Below are positions 14,165 through 22,017 of a stretch of DNA of 22,017 bases, piece after piece (within the stretch, counting starts at the first letter, position 1; every line of letters begins with the position of its first letter). Made by a program: the position numbers and the translations under genes. The notes below the pieces were generated by a model. It was not told the origin of the DNA and searched no databases. It worked only from the letters and a program-made list of their open reading frames with translations. This DNA is from DATNBT01 sp964579765. GTDB taxonomy: Bacteria > Acidobacteriota > Vicinamibacteria > Vicinamibacterales > CAVVIG01. The stretch is from contig CAZOIK010000199.1 of the NCBI GenBank assembly GCA_964579765.1, forward strand, positions 1 to 22,017, in the 5' to 3' direction.

Positions 14165-16806
14165 GCGAGCCTCGTAGGTTGCTGGCTCGACTCGTGGCGG
14201 TGCTTCGCCAGCGGCGCGACGAGCAGATGCTCGCTGACGAAATCATCGCGCATCTCGACTTGCTCGCCGACGAGTACCGGGACCGTGGTCTGCCGGACGA
14301 GGAGGCGCGGGCCGCGGCGCGGCGCGAGTTCGGAGGCATCGATCTCGCCAAGGAGCGTGTGCGCGACCAGCGCGGCTTCATGTGGCTCGACGCGCTACGG
14401 CAGGACGTCCACTATATCGCCCGAACGCTTCGACGCAATCCGGCATTCGCCGTCGTCGCCATCGCGACACTCGCTCTCGCGATCGGCGCCAATACGGCGA
14501 TCTTCAGCGTCGTGGATGCTGTGATTCTTCGGCCGCTGGCATACCACGACGCCGATCGCCTGGTGATCATTCACGAAGTATTCCCTCATTTTGGCCGCAG
14601 TCCGGTCAGCGCCAACTCGTTCGATGAGTGGCGCAGGAGCGCGAGGTCGTTCGAGCGGATGGCGATCATTGGTGGCCAGCCTGTCGTGCTCACTGGTTCG
14701 GGCGAACCGGAACGCCTGCAGGCCGCGCGTGTGTCGCCCGATCTGTTCCCAATGTTGGGTATTCATGCCAAGCAGGGACGGATGTTCGTCGCTGGCGATA
14801 ACATCTCAGGCCGAGATCGCGTCGTCCTCCTTGGCGACGATCTGTGGCATCGCAGGTTCGGTGGCGATCCGGCCATTGTCGGCAAACGGCTGCTGCTGAA
14901 CGATCAGCCCTACGAGGTCGTCGGCGTGCTGCCCGCGAGCTTTCACTTCCCGAAGCTCGATCAACTGTTCGCCATTCCTATGCCCGGCGATCGCCCGCAG
15001 TTATGGATTCCCTTTGTCGCCGTTGGCGACGAGCGCGCTGAGAACGACTTCGCGTGCATCGCGCGTCTTCGGCCGAACGTCTCTCGTCTGTCAGCACTGG
15101 CCGAGATGAACGCGCTGCAGGTGGCTCTGGCTGCGCGCGCGCCGGAGAAGATTGATCTTGCCGCCGCCGTCGAGCCCTTACAGGAACAGATCACCGACCA
15201 CTCACGGATGGCGCTGGAGCTTCTCTGGGTGTCAGTCGCGATTGTGCTCCTTATCGCATGCGTCAATATCACAAACATCCTGCTCTCGCGCGTGCTGACT
15301 CGTCGTCGCGAGCTGGCAATCCGCGCGGCTGTCGGTGCCAGCCGAGGCCGCCTTGTGCGTCAGATGCTCGTGGAGAGCCTTGTGCTGTCCATGCTTGCCG
15401 GCGCGGTCGGCGTACTGATCGCGTACGCCGCAGTGCCGATGATACTCGCCGTCGCGCCCGTCGATGTGCCGCGTATCGAAGAGGCGCACATCGACGCGTC
15501 GGTGCTCTTGTTTGCCGTCGCCGTGTCCGCGACAACAGGTGTGCTCGTCGGACTATTGCCGGCGTGGCGACTGGGGTTCGGGCATCTGCAGCCTGCCATT
15601 CAATTGGAGGCGCGCACGCCGATAACGGGAGTCGGCGGCAAGCGAATGCGTGCGGTCCTGGTGACCGCAGAGGTCGCGTTGAGCACAGTCTGCCTCGTCG
15701 TTGCGGGACTGTTACTTCACAGCTTCGTCAGCGTCTTGCAACTAGATCGTGGGTTCGACGTTCAGCGGATTGTAACCGTCGATGTCAGTTTGTCGGCGAC
15801 ACGGTACTCAAATCGCGACACGCGTGCGGCGTTCGTGCGGTCGGCGCTCGAACGTGTGCGCGCCATCCCAGGTGTTGAGACCGCCGCATTTGTGAACAGG
15901 CTTCCCTTGAACGGCGTCTCGGCGAACAGCCTGCTGGCCGCTGAAGGAAAACTGCTCCCGACGCCGGAGCGTCCACTCGCGGACATCCGTACCGTCGATG
16001 CCGAGTACTTTCACACATTGAAGATCCCGCTCATTGCAGGCCGTATCTTCGATGATTCGGATCGGCACCGAAGTGTCGCACTCGTGTCGGCGGCGATGGC
16101 TCACAGAGCGTGGCCCGGCGAGAATGCTCTCGGCAAACAGTTTCGGCTGGGCGCCGATCCCGATCGACTGGTGGAAGTAATCGGCGTGACCGGCGACGTG
16201 CGGACCATGACGCTCGAGGCGGCGCCGTCGCTCGCCGTCTACGTGCCGTACTGGCAAGGCTTCATCAACAGCGTATCCTTCGCGATTGGCACGGCAGCCG
16301 AGCCGACAGCGATGTCCGCGGCGCTCCGCACGGCCGTCCATCAGGTCGATCCGGAAGCTCCGATATCGGCGTTCCGAACCATGGACCACATTGTGGCAGA
16401 CGCGATTGCGCCGCGTCGATTTGAGATGAACCTCGTCCTGCTGTTTGGCACCGTCGCCGTAGGACTGGCGGCTCTCGGCATCTATGGCGTGATTTGGCAG
16501 AACGTCGTGCAACGGACGAGTGAAATCGGCGTCCGCCTCGCCCTCGGCGCGACGCGGGGGGCCGTCGTTGTCATGCTGCTTGGCGACGCGCTACGCATGG
16601 TGGGCGGTGGGCTCGTCATCGGCGTCCCGCTGGCGGCGGCCGCGGGCTTCTCGCTGAGGGCGCTGCTGTTCGGCGTAAGCCCTATGGACCTACCAACGTT
16701 CGTGGCCGCGACGGCACTTCTCATAGTGGTTGCGACGGCCGCCGCCGGCATGCCCGCCTGGCGTGCGAGCCGCGTCAATCCGGTGGTTGCGCTCAGGCAC
16801 GAATGA
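14161..16806 (+). CDS. ADOP permease with N-terminal prefix domain (first of pair)
   Basis: An 881-aa inner-membrane protein. Residues 1-75 form the cytoplasmic prefix domain (DEIIAHLDLLADEYRDRGLPDEEARAAARREFGG). The first helix lies at about 95-118 (LALAIGANTAIFSVVDAV), followed by a periplasmic MacB-type domain, an FtsX block at about 350-470 (IVLLIACVNITNILLSRVLTRRRE), a linker helix at about 492-515, a second periplasmic domain and a last FtsX block ending RASRVNPVVALRHE. The GTG start overlaps the PadR stop and follows GAGGGGAAG. No ATPase gene accompanies this operon, as the name orphan permease implies, so any energy source would have to come from elsewhere. The role of ADOP proteins is not established. 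Third-codon GC looks lower than in the minus-strand permeases. Confidence 0.95.
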   Translation: MSEPRRLLARLVAVLRQRRDEQMLADEIIAHLDLLADEYRDRGLPDEEARAAARREFGGIDLAKERVRDQRGFMWLDALRQDVHYIARTLRRNPAFAVVAIATLALAIGANTAIFSVVDAVILRPLAYHDADRLVIIHEVFPHFGRSPVSANSFDEWRRSARSFERMAIIGGQPVVLTGSGEPERLQAARVSPDLFPMLGIHAKQGRMFVAGDNISGRDRVVLLGDDLWHRRFGGDPAIVGKRLLLNDQPYEVVGVLPASFHFPKLDQLFAIPMPGDRPQLWIPFVAVGDERAENDFACIARLRPNVSRLSALAEMNALQVALAARAPEKIDLAAAVEPLQEQITDHSRMALELLWVSVAIVLLIACVNITNILLSRVLTRRRELAIRAAVGASRGRLVRQMLVESLVLSMLAGAVGVLIAYAAVPMILAVAPVDVPRIEEAHIDASVLLFAVAVSATTGVLVGLLPAWRLGFGHLQPAIQLEARTPITGVGGKRMRAVLVTAEVALSTVCLVVAGLLLHSFVSVLQLDRGFDVQRIVTVDVSLSATRYSNRDTRAAFVRSALERVRAIPGVETAAFVNRLPLNGVSANSLLAAEGKLLPTPERPLADIRTVDAEYFHTLKIPLIAGRIFDDSDRHRSVALVSAAMAHRAWPGENALGKQFRLGADPDRLVEVIGVTGDVRTMTLEAAPSLAVYVPYWQGFINSVSFAIGTAAEPTAMSAALRTAVHQVDPEAPISAFRTMDHIVADAIAPRRFEMNLVLLFGTVAVGLAALGIYGVIWQNVVQRTSEIGVRLALGATRGAVVVMLLGDALRMVGGGLVIGVPLAAAAGFSLRALLFGVSPMDLPTFVAATALLIVVATAAAGMPAWRASRVNPVVALRHE

Positions 16807-16840
16807 CATTCGAGGGAAGTTCGAGGGGCTTGGGAGTTCG

Positions 16841-19528
16841 ATGATTCGTGTCGTTCTTGCGCGCATGCGGACGATGTTCGGAGCCGAGCGGCACGACGCG
16901 CGATTGGACGCCGAGGTCCGCGATCACCTGGATCGGCTCGCCGCTGATCACGAGCGCCGCGGGCTGTCGCGAGAACAGGCATGCGCCGCCGCACGACGGG
17001 ACTTCGGTGGCGTCGGCCAAATGAAAGAGGAGTATCGAGACCAGCAGGGTTGCCCGTTCCTCGAAGACCTTTTGCGCGATCTGCGCCACGCGTGGCGCGG
17101 CCTGGTGAGGAGTCTTGGCTTCACCGCGGTCGCTGTGTTCACGCTAGCGATCGGCATCGCTGCGCCTACCGCCATGTTCAGCGTATGTGACGCGCTGCTG
17201 CTGCGTGCGCTGCCGTATCAGGGCTCGGGTCGCCTCGTCGCGCTTCAGTCCGTGAAGAACTCGGCACCTGACGCCCGGCTGGCGTCGCCGATGGACCTCG
17301 CTGACTGGCAGGCGCACACCACGTCCTTCGACGCGATTGCCGGCTATCGATGGCGCACCGTCGATCTGACGGGGGGCTCCCACAGCGAGCGGCTCGAAGG
17401 GCTCTCGGTGACCCCTGAGTTCTTCAAGGTATTCGGCCTGACCCGTGTCATCGGTCGAACGTTCACAGCGCAGGATCGCGGCTCGAACACCATCGTCCTG
17501 AGCCGAGGTGTGTGGGAAGGTCGTTTCGCCGCTGATCGTGCGCTGGTCGGTTCGCCCCTCGATGTCAACATGATCAATCTGAATCGCGTTGGTGTGACGC
17601 CGCATCTTCTGTTAGGTGTCGTGCCGATCGACGTCCATTTTCCACCGCTCACGGCGGATTTCAATCACGGCGCCGTCAATGCGATGGCAGTTGGTGGCGT
17701 CGACAAAGCGATTGATTTCTGGTTGCCGATATTTCCCGGCCAAGATCCCAAGCGCGACGATCGAACGCTCGATGTGATTGCCAGGTTGCGGACTGGCGTC
17801 ACGCTCCCACAGGCGCAAGCGGACATGGACGTGGTCGCGCGTTCGCTGGCCGATGCGTTTCCGGCGACCAATCGAGACTGGACGGTCCACGTCGTTCCGC
17901 TTCGAGACGCCATCTTGGGTGCGACGCGGCAGGTGGTTCTCTTGCTGCTCATTGCCAGCGTCCTGGTGCTGATCATCGCGTGCGGGAACGTATCGACGCT
18001 ACTCTTGGCGCGCGTGGTTGCCCGACAGTCTGAAGTGGCAGTTCGGCTCGCACTCGGGGCGAGTCGCTTCAGAATTGCACGGCTGTTTCTGATCGAATCG
18101 TTGCTGGTCGCGCTCGCGGCGACCGCGGTAAGCGTAGGCGTGGTCAGCGTAGGCCTTCGCGTCGTATTGCCCTGGCTTCCATCGGGCGTCCCGCTCATCC
18201 ACGGCGTCGGCGTGAATGGCGTCGTCCTCACGTTTGCGATCGCAGTGGCTGTGCTCGCCGCATGCGGCGTCGCGCTGATGCCGGCAGGGATGGCCACGGG
18301 CAGTCCGGCCGTGTCGGGGCTGAACATGCGCGGCCGGAGCACCGGACGGCGTCGTCATCGTGCGATCGACACGCTGGTCGTGGCGCAAATCGGGTTGACG
18401 ATGGTGCTGCTGCTGAGTACAGGGCTGCTGTTCACGAGCGCGGCTCGCCTCATGCGGGTCGAGCCTGGATTCACGTCGCGCAACATCCTGACGATGACGA
18501 TTTCGCTTCCGAACAACAAATTCGAGTGGCAGCACAACGTCGTGTTCTCGCGGGACGTCGTGGCGGCGGTGAAAACAAACCCGCTCGTCGCAGACGCTGC
18601 GGTCGTCCAAGGCGTACCGATGCGGCCGGGAGGGTTCTGGACCCCGTTAGTGGTTGAAGGGATGCCCGCGACGGACCCCGGCGATCTTCCGGTTGCCCGA
18701 CAGCGCGTCATCAGTCGCGACTACTTCCGCGTCATGCAGATTCCGGTGCTCGAGGGGCGCACCTTCGATGCGCGCGACGGTGAAGGCGAGCGCGGCCACC
18801 CGAAGTTCGTGATTGTGGGCCGTCGCCTGGCCGTTCGCTTCTGGCCAGGGCGATCCGCCGTGGGGCGACGCATCCATATTGGTGGCGATTGGGTGACCAT
18901 CGCCGGCGTGGTTGGCGACGTCCGGTACGCCAGTCTCGATGCGCCGCTGGAGCTTGATATCTATCTGCCTGAGGCGCTGTTCCCACAATCCGCCATCACC
19001 TTGGTGGTCAGGACGACTACGAGTCCTCTCATCGTCGCGACGGATATTCGCGGTCGCATCGCGCGAATTGATCGTGAAGCATTCGTGACCGATGTGCGGA
19101 CCATGGATGGGCTGATCGCGGATTCGCTCGCACCCCGGTCGTCCGCGACCTTACTGCTGGCGTTGTGTGGAGGAGTGGGCCTGTGCCTCGCGCTGAGTGG
19201 GATCTACAGCATCGTCGCGCAGGCCGTTGTACAACGTCGGTTCGAGATCGGGGTACGCCTGGCGCTTGGTTCGACATCGAGAGGCGTCGTACGGCTCATG
19301 CTGCACCGTGCGATGTCTCCTGTTGCGGCCGGCATCGTCACCGGGCTCATTGTCATGTTAGGGGCAGCGCGCGTGCTCTCGAGGCTGCTATTCGATACAC
19401 CCGCGCTGGATCCTCCGACATTGGTGACGGTCACGACGTTGTTTGCAATTGTGGCGTTCGTCGCCGCCTGGCTGCCGGCTCGTCGAGCCACGAAGGTGGA
19501 CCCGGTGATGGCCCTTCGCTGCGACTAG
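16841..19528 (+). CDS. ADOP permease with N-terminal prefix domain (second of pair)
   Basis: An 895-aa protein with prefix domain (about 1-80, AEVRDHLDRLAADHERRGLSREQACAAARRDFGG), first helix, periplasmic domain, FtsX block (LVLIIACGNVSTLLLARVVARQSEVAVRLALGAS), linker helix, second periplasmic domain and final FtsX block ending PARRATKVDPVMALRCD. The usual GIGANTAIFS motif after the first helix reads GIAAPTAMFS, an unusual change in a well-kept stretch. The ATG at 16841 follows GGGAG at 16832-16836 and lies 34 bases after the previous permease stop; upstream in-frame codons overlap that gene and are rejected. It is the third gene of the PadR operon and ends 17 bases from the convergent permease. 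Two permeases in a row could pair, or serve different ligands; sequence does not say. Confidence 0.94.
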   Translation: MIRVVLARMRTMFGAERHDARLDAEVRDHLDRLAADHERRGLSREQACAAARRDFGGVGQMKEEYRDQQGCPFLEDLLRDLRHAWRGLVRSLGFTAVAVFTLAIGIAAPTAMFSVCDALLLRALPYQGSGRLVALQSVKNSAPDARLASPMDLADWQAHTTSFDAIAGYRWRTVDLTGGSHSERLEGLSVTPEFFKVFGLTRVIGRTFTAQDRGSNTIVLSRGVWEGRFAADRALVGSPLDVNMINLNRVGVTPHLLLGVVPIDVHFPPLTADFNHGAVNAMAVGGVDKAIDFWLPIFPGQDPKRDDRTLDVIARLRTGVTLPQAQADMDVVARSLADAFPATNRDWTVHVVPLRDAILGATRQVVLLLLIASVLVLIIACGNVSTLLLARVVARQSEVAVRLALGASRFRIARLFLIESLLVALAATAVSVGVVSVGLRVVLPWLPSGVPLIHGVGVNGVVLTFAIAVAVLAACGVALMPAGMATGSPAVSGLNMRGRSTGRRRHRAIDTLVVAQIGLTMVLLLSTGLLFTSAARLMRVEPGFTSRNILTMTISLPNNKFEWQHNVVFSRDVVAAVKTNPLVADAAVVQGVPMRPGGFWTPLVVEGMPATDPGDLPVARQRVISRDYFRVMQIPVLEGRTFDARDGEGERGHPKFVIVGRRLAVRFWPGRSAVGRRIHIGGDWVTIAGVVGDVRYASLDAPLELDIYLPEALFPQSAITLVVRTTTSPLIVATDIRGRIARIDREAFVTDVRTMDGLIADSLAPRSSATLLLALCGGVGLCLALSGIYSIVAQAVVQRRFEIGVRLALGSTSRGVVRLMLHRAMSPVAAGIVTGLIVMLGAARVLSRLLFDTPALDPPTLVTVTTLFAIVAFVAAWLPARRATKVDPVMALRCD

Positions 19529-19545
19529 ACAACCGCCGGCGGAGG

Positions 19546-22017
19546 TCAATCGACCCGCAGTGCGACCACGGGATCCACTAGGAGCGCACGGCGCAGGGGC
19601 AGCAGGCATGAGGCGACGGCGATGGCCGCGAGAATGGCGATGACAGCGAGAAACGTGGAGGGATCGTGTGTCGTGACGCCGTACAGGAAGCTGCGCAGGA
19701 GAGTGCCCAGCGCGAGCGAGGCGCCAAGTCCCACGAGAAGGCCGGCGCTGACGACGATCACGGCGTGGCGGAGGACGAGCACAGTGATCTGGCCGCGGAG
19801 CGCTCCAAGAGCGATGCGAATGCCGATCTCGCGGGTCCGCTGCGCGACGGTATAAGCGAGCAGCCCGAACAGCCCGACGCCCGCGATCGCCAGCGCGCCG
19901 GCGGCGAACACCCCGAACAGCGCCGCGTACGTCCGCGGACGCGCCAGGCTCGTCGCGATGCGATCGTCCATCGTCATTATCGAGTCGAGCGGCACGGAGG
20001 CGTCCTGGTCGCGAAGGACGGATCGCAGCGACCCGATGTACGGCGTAAGGTCGGCGGCGGTACGAATGACGAGGATGGGGCCGTCGGCTTGAACGGTCTC
20101 CGCCACCTGCCGGTACGACTCGAAGATTTCCGGCTGGTCGGGCGCCGTCACGTCGCCCTGCCGCACGTCGTCCACGACGCCGACGACTTCCGCGGAGTGG
20201 CGATCGTCGCGAAGCATGAGCGACAACGTGTCGCCGACGGCGCGGTCACTCAAGTACTTTTTCGCGAACGATCGATTCACGACGACGACGGACGGCGAGG
20301 TCGCCGTGTCGGCATCGGTCAATGGCCGGCCGGCCACGAGGTGCAGGCGCAGCGCGGCAAAATATTCGGGACTGACGACGCGGTTCATCCATTGGACTTC
20401 CATTTCGCGGCTTGGGTCGCGGGGCATGCGCATCTTCTGTCCGCGAAAGCCTCCTGCGCTGACGTACGGCAGCGCGTTGCCGAAGGCCGCGACGCGGACG
20501 CCGGGCAGCGCGCGCATGCGGGCAAGAACGGCGTCGATGATCTGCACGCGCCGCGCGGGCGGGTAGCTCCGCGGAAACGGCAGCGCGGCCGTCAGCACGT
20601 TCGCGGGCTCGTACCCGCGGTCCGCGTGCAGGCGCGCGATGAAACTCCGTCCGAGCAGACCGGCCCCCGCGAGCAGGACGCACGCGACGGCGACCTGCCC
20701 GATCATGATCGCCGTCCGCATGTGGACCGCGCGGAGCCACGAGGCGGCCGAGGCCGATCCGTGCGAGGCGAACGAGCCGACGAGGCTCTCGCGCCTGACG
20801 TGGATCGCCGGCAGCAGACCGCAGGCCGTGCTGGCCAGCACCGCCGCCGCGGCGGCGGCCAGCCCCACGTGCCAGTCGACGGCCACGTCGTCGAGCCGGG
20901 GGAAATCGGCCGGCAGGATGGACGGCGCTATGCGAATCAACACGGCCGCGAGCGCGAGACCGCCCGCGGCACCCAGCATGCCGACGATCGCACTCTCGAC
21001 GATCAACTGGCGGGTGATGCGTCCTGTACCGGCGCCGATGGCGCGGCGAATGGCCATCTCGCGGCGTCTGGCCACGGCGCGGGCGAGCTGGAGGCTGGCG
21101 ACGTTGGCGGTCGCGGTCAGCAGCAGCAACAAGGCGCCGGCGAGCAGGAGCAGAATGGCGGGCCGGACGTCCGCGGTCATTGCGTGCACGGCCGATTCGA
21201 CGATCACCTTCGGCGGACCACTGCTGCCGAAGAGCGCCGTGGCCGCCGTCTCGAGATCGGGCGCGCCGAGCGCGCGCGCCGTGCCTTCGGCAGCGGCCTG
21301 CGCCGCAGTCTCGCCAGGAGTCAACCGCGCGAGCGCGGAGAAGATCTGCGCGCGAATGACACGCTCTCCGCGAATCGTCGCTTCCACAGCGACGGCATTG
21401 AATGGCGTCCACGCGCGTGTCTCACGAGTGGGAAACGCGAACGTCCGCGGCATCACGCCGACGACGGTGACGGTCTGATTGTCGAGCCGGATCGTTCGGC
21501 CGATCGCGTCGGCGCGCCCGCCGAAGCGTTCCTGCCAGAGTCCATACGACAACAGGATGACTCGCGTCGCGAGCGCGGCGCCGCTCGAGTTCAGGTCGTC
21601 GGCGATTGGCAGGCGTCCGAGCTGCGGCGTCGCATGCAGCACGGTGAAGAGCGAGGGCGTGACCGGTGTGACCGGCACGCGGATCGGATCATGGCCGTCG
21701 TCGAGCGTCATCGGCTGCGAGCGCACCCAGCCGCCAAGCTCCTCCACCGTGGTGAAGTGCTCGCGCCAGGCGAGATACGTCGCGTTGCTGATGGTGCCGG
21801 CGACGCGGCCGGCCTGGCCGCCGCGCGTCTCGGTGAGCCGCACGAGTCGCTCCGGCTGCGGCCACGGGAGCGGCTTCAGCAGCACGCCGTACGCGACGCT
21901 GACGAGCGTCGTCGTGACGCCGATCCCGAGCGCGAGCGTCACCGTGGCGGCGGCGGCGAAGCCCGGCGCCTTGCGGAGCATGCGGACGGCGACGCGCAGA
22001 TCCTGACCGGCGTCGCG
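19546..22017 (-). CDS. ADOP/MacB-like permease, 5' end cut by the window edge
   Basis: The minus-strand frame is open from the right edge to a TGA at 19546, over 820 codons. It begins in the window with DAGQDLRVAVRMLRKAPGF, the segment before the first helix, so only the N-terminus is missing; whether it has a prefix domain cannot be seen. The ATG at 21981 is internal, not a real start. The first helix carries LALGIGVTTTLVSVAYGVLLKPLP. Two periplasmic domains alternate with an FtsX block (LLLLLTATANVASLQLARAVARRREMAIRRAIGAG), a linker helix (IMIGQVAVACVLLAGAGLLGRSF) and a last FtsX block ending PLRRALLVDPVVALRVD. It is convergent to the PadR-ADOP operon and therefore belongs to a separate unit. 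Confidence 0.92.
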   Translation of the reverse strand, partial: RDAGQDLRVAVRMLRKAPGFAAAATVTLALGIGVTTTLVSVAYGVLLKPLPWPQPERLVRLTETRGGQAGRVAGTISNATYLAWREHFTTVEELGGWVRSQPMTLDDGHDPIRVPVTPVTPSLFTVLHATPQLGRLPIADDLNSSGAALATRVILLSYGLWQERFGGRADAIGRTIRLDNQTVTVVGVMPRTFAFPTRETRAWTPFNAVAVEATIRGERVIRAQIFSALARLTPGETAAQAAAEGTARALGAPDLETAATALFGSSGPPKVIVESAVHAMTADVRPAILLLLAGALLLLLTATANVASLQLARAVARRREMAIRRAIGAGTGRITRQLIVESAIVGMLGAAGGLALAAVLIRIAPSILPADFPRLDDVAVDWHVGLAAAAAAVLASTACGLLPAIHVRRESLVGSFASHGSASAASWLRAVHMRTAIMIGQVAVACVLLAGAGLLGRSFIARLHADRGYEPANVLTAALPFPRSYPPARRVQIIDAVLARMRALPGVRVAAFGNALPYVSAGGFRGQKMRMPRDPSREMEVQWMNRVVSPEYFAALRLHLVAGRPLTDADTATSPSVVVVNRSFAKKYLSDRAVGDTLSLMLRDDRHSAEVVGVVDDVRQGDVTAPDQPEIFESYRQVAETVQADGPILVIRTAADLTPYIGSLRSVLRDQDASVPLDSIMTMDDRIATSLARPRTYAALFGVFAAGALAIAGVGLFGLLAYTVAQRTREIGIRIALGALRGQITVLVLRHAVIVVSAGLLVGLGASLALGTLLRSFLYGVTTHDPSTFLAVIAILAAIAVASCLLPLRRALLVDPVVALRVD

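Noticed and set aside
16730..16840. Upstream in-frame start of the second prefix-bearing permease
   Set aside because: It would overlap the end of the preceding permease gene by 77 bases and encode Pro/Arg-rich shadow sequence; the ATG at 16841 has a good ribosome binding site and starts the prefix domain.
19529..19545. Bidirectional terminator between the convergent permeases
   Set aside because: Only a short CCGCCGGCGG palindrome without a T run; too little to call.

Overview
The window is high-GC bacterial DNA, densely packed with genes on both strands and with no gene-free stretch over 300 bases. It is dominated by ADOP-type permeases (Acidobacterial Duplicated Orphan Permease) and their small PadR-type regulators. 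With the GC-rich codon use, this points to Acidobacteriota, probably a Vicinamibacteria-like lineage. That placement is inferred from gene families, not from a marker gene.

Left part (1-4161). A secreted tannase/feruloyl esterase (minus strand) lies beside the 5' end of a pobA-like 4-hydroxybenzoate hydroxylase gene. The pobA frame runs in frame into an exact copy of 99 bases of the tannase gene at the window edge, which may be a recombination product or an assembly chimera. A palindromic REP-like element separates the two genes and supplies the tannase stop codon. Divergent from the tannase is an ECF41-type sigma factor with a fused SnoaL-like domain, followed by an AhpD/carboxymuconolactone decarboxylase-like gene. 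Both plus-strand genes carry the same promoter pattern, TGTCACA or AGTCACA, then 15 bases, then CGTCTTC, which suggests an autoregulated two-gene unit. A convergent O-methyltransferase follows.

Middle-left (4192-5617). Two decayed ADOP genes flank a small overlapping gene pair: a 76-aa protein and an AbiEii-like nucleotidyltransferase.

Centre (5618-13665, minus strand). Genes all read the same way. In transcription order they are two ADOP-like permeases without the cytoplasmic prefix domain, a HlyD/MacA-type adaptor, two different MacB/LolD-type ATPases and a PadR regulator. Together they could form a complete MacAB-like tripartite export system, so these permeases are probably not orphans.

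Right part (13766-22017). A PadR gene with a well-formed sigma-70 promoter and a palindromic operator candidate leads an operon with two prefix-bearing ADOP permeases. A fifth, convergent ADOP gene runs off the right edge. The window therefore holds five permeases that look intact (one cut by the edge) and two remnants. I saw no tRNA, rRNA, CRISPR array, transposase or replication origin.
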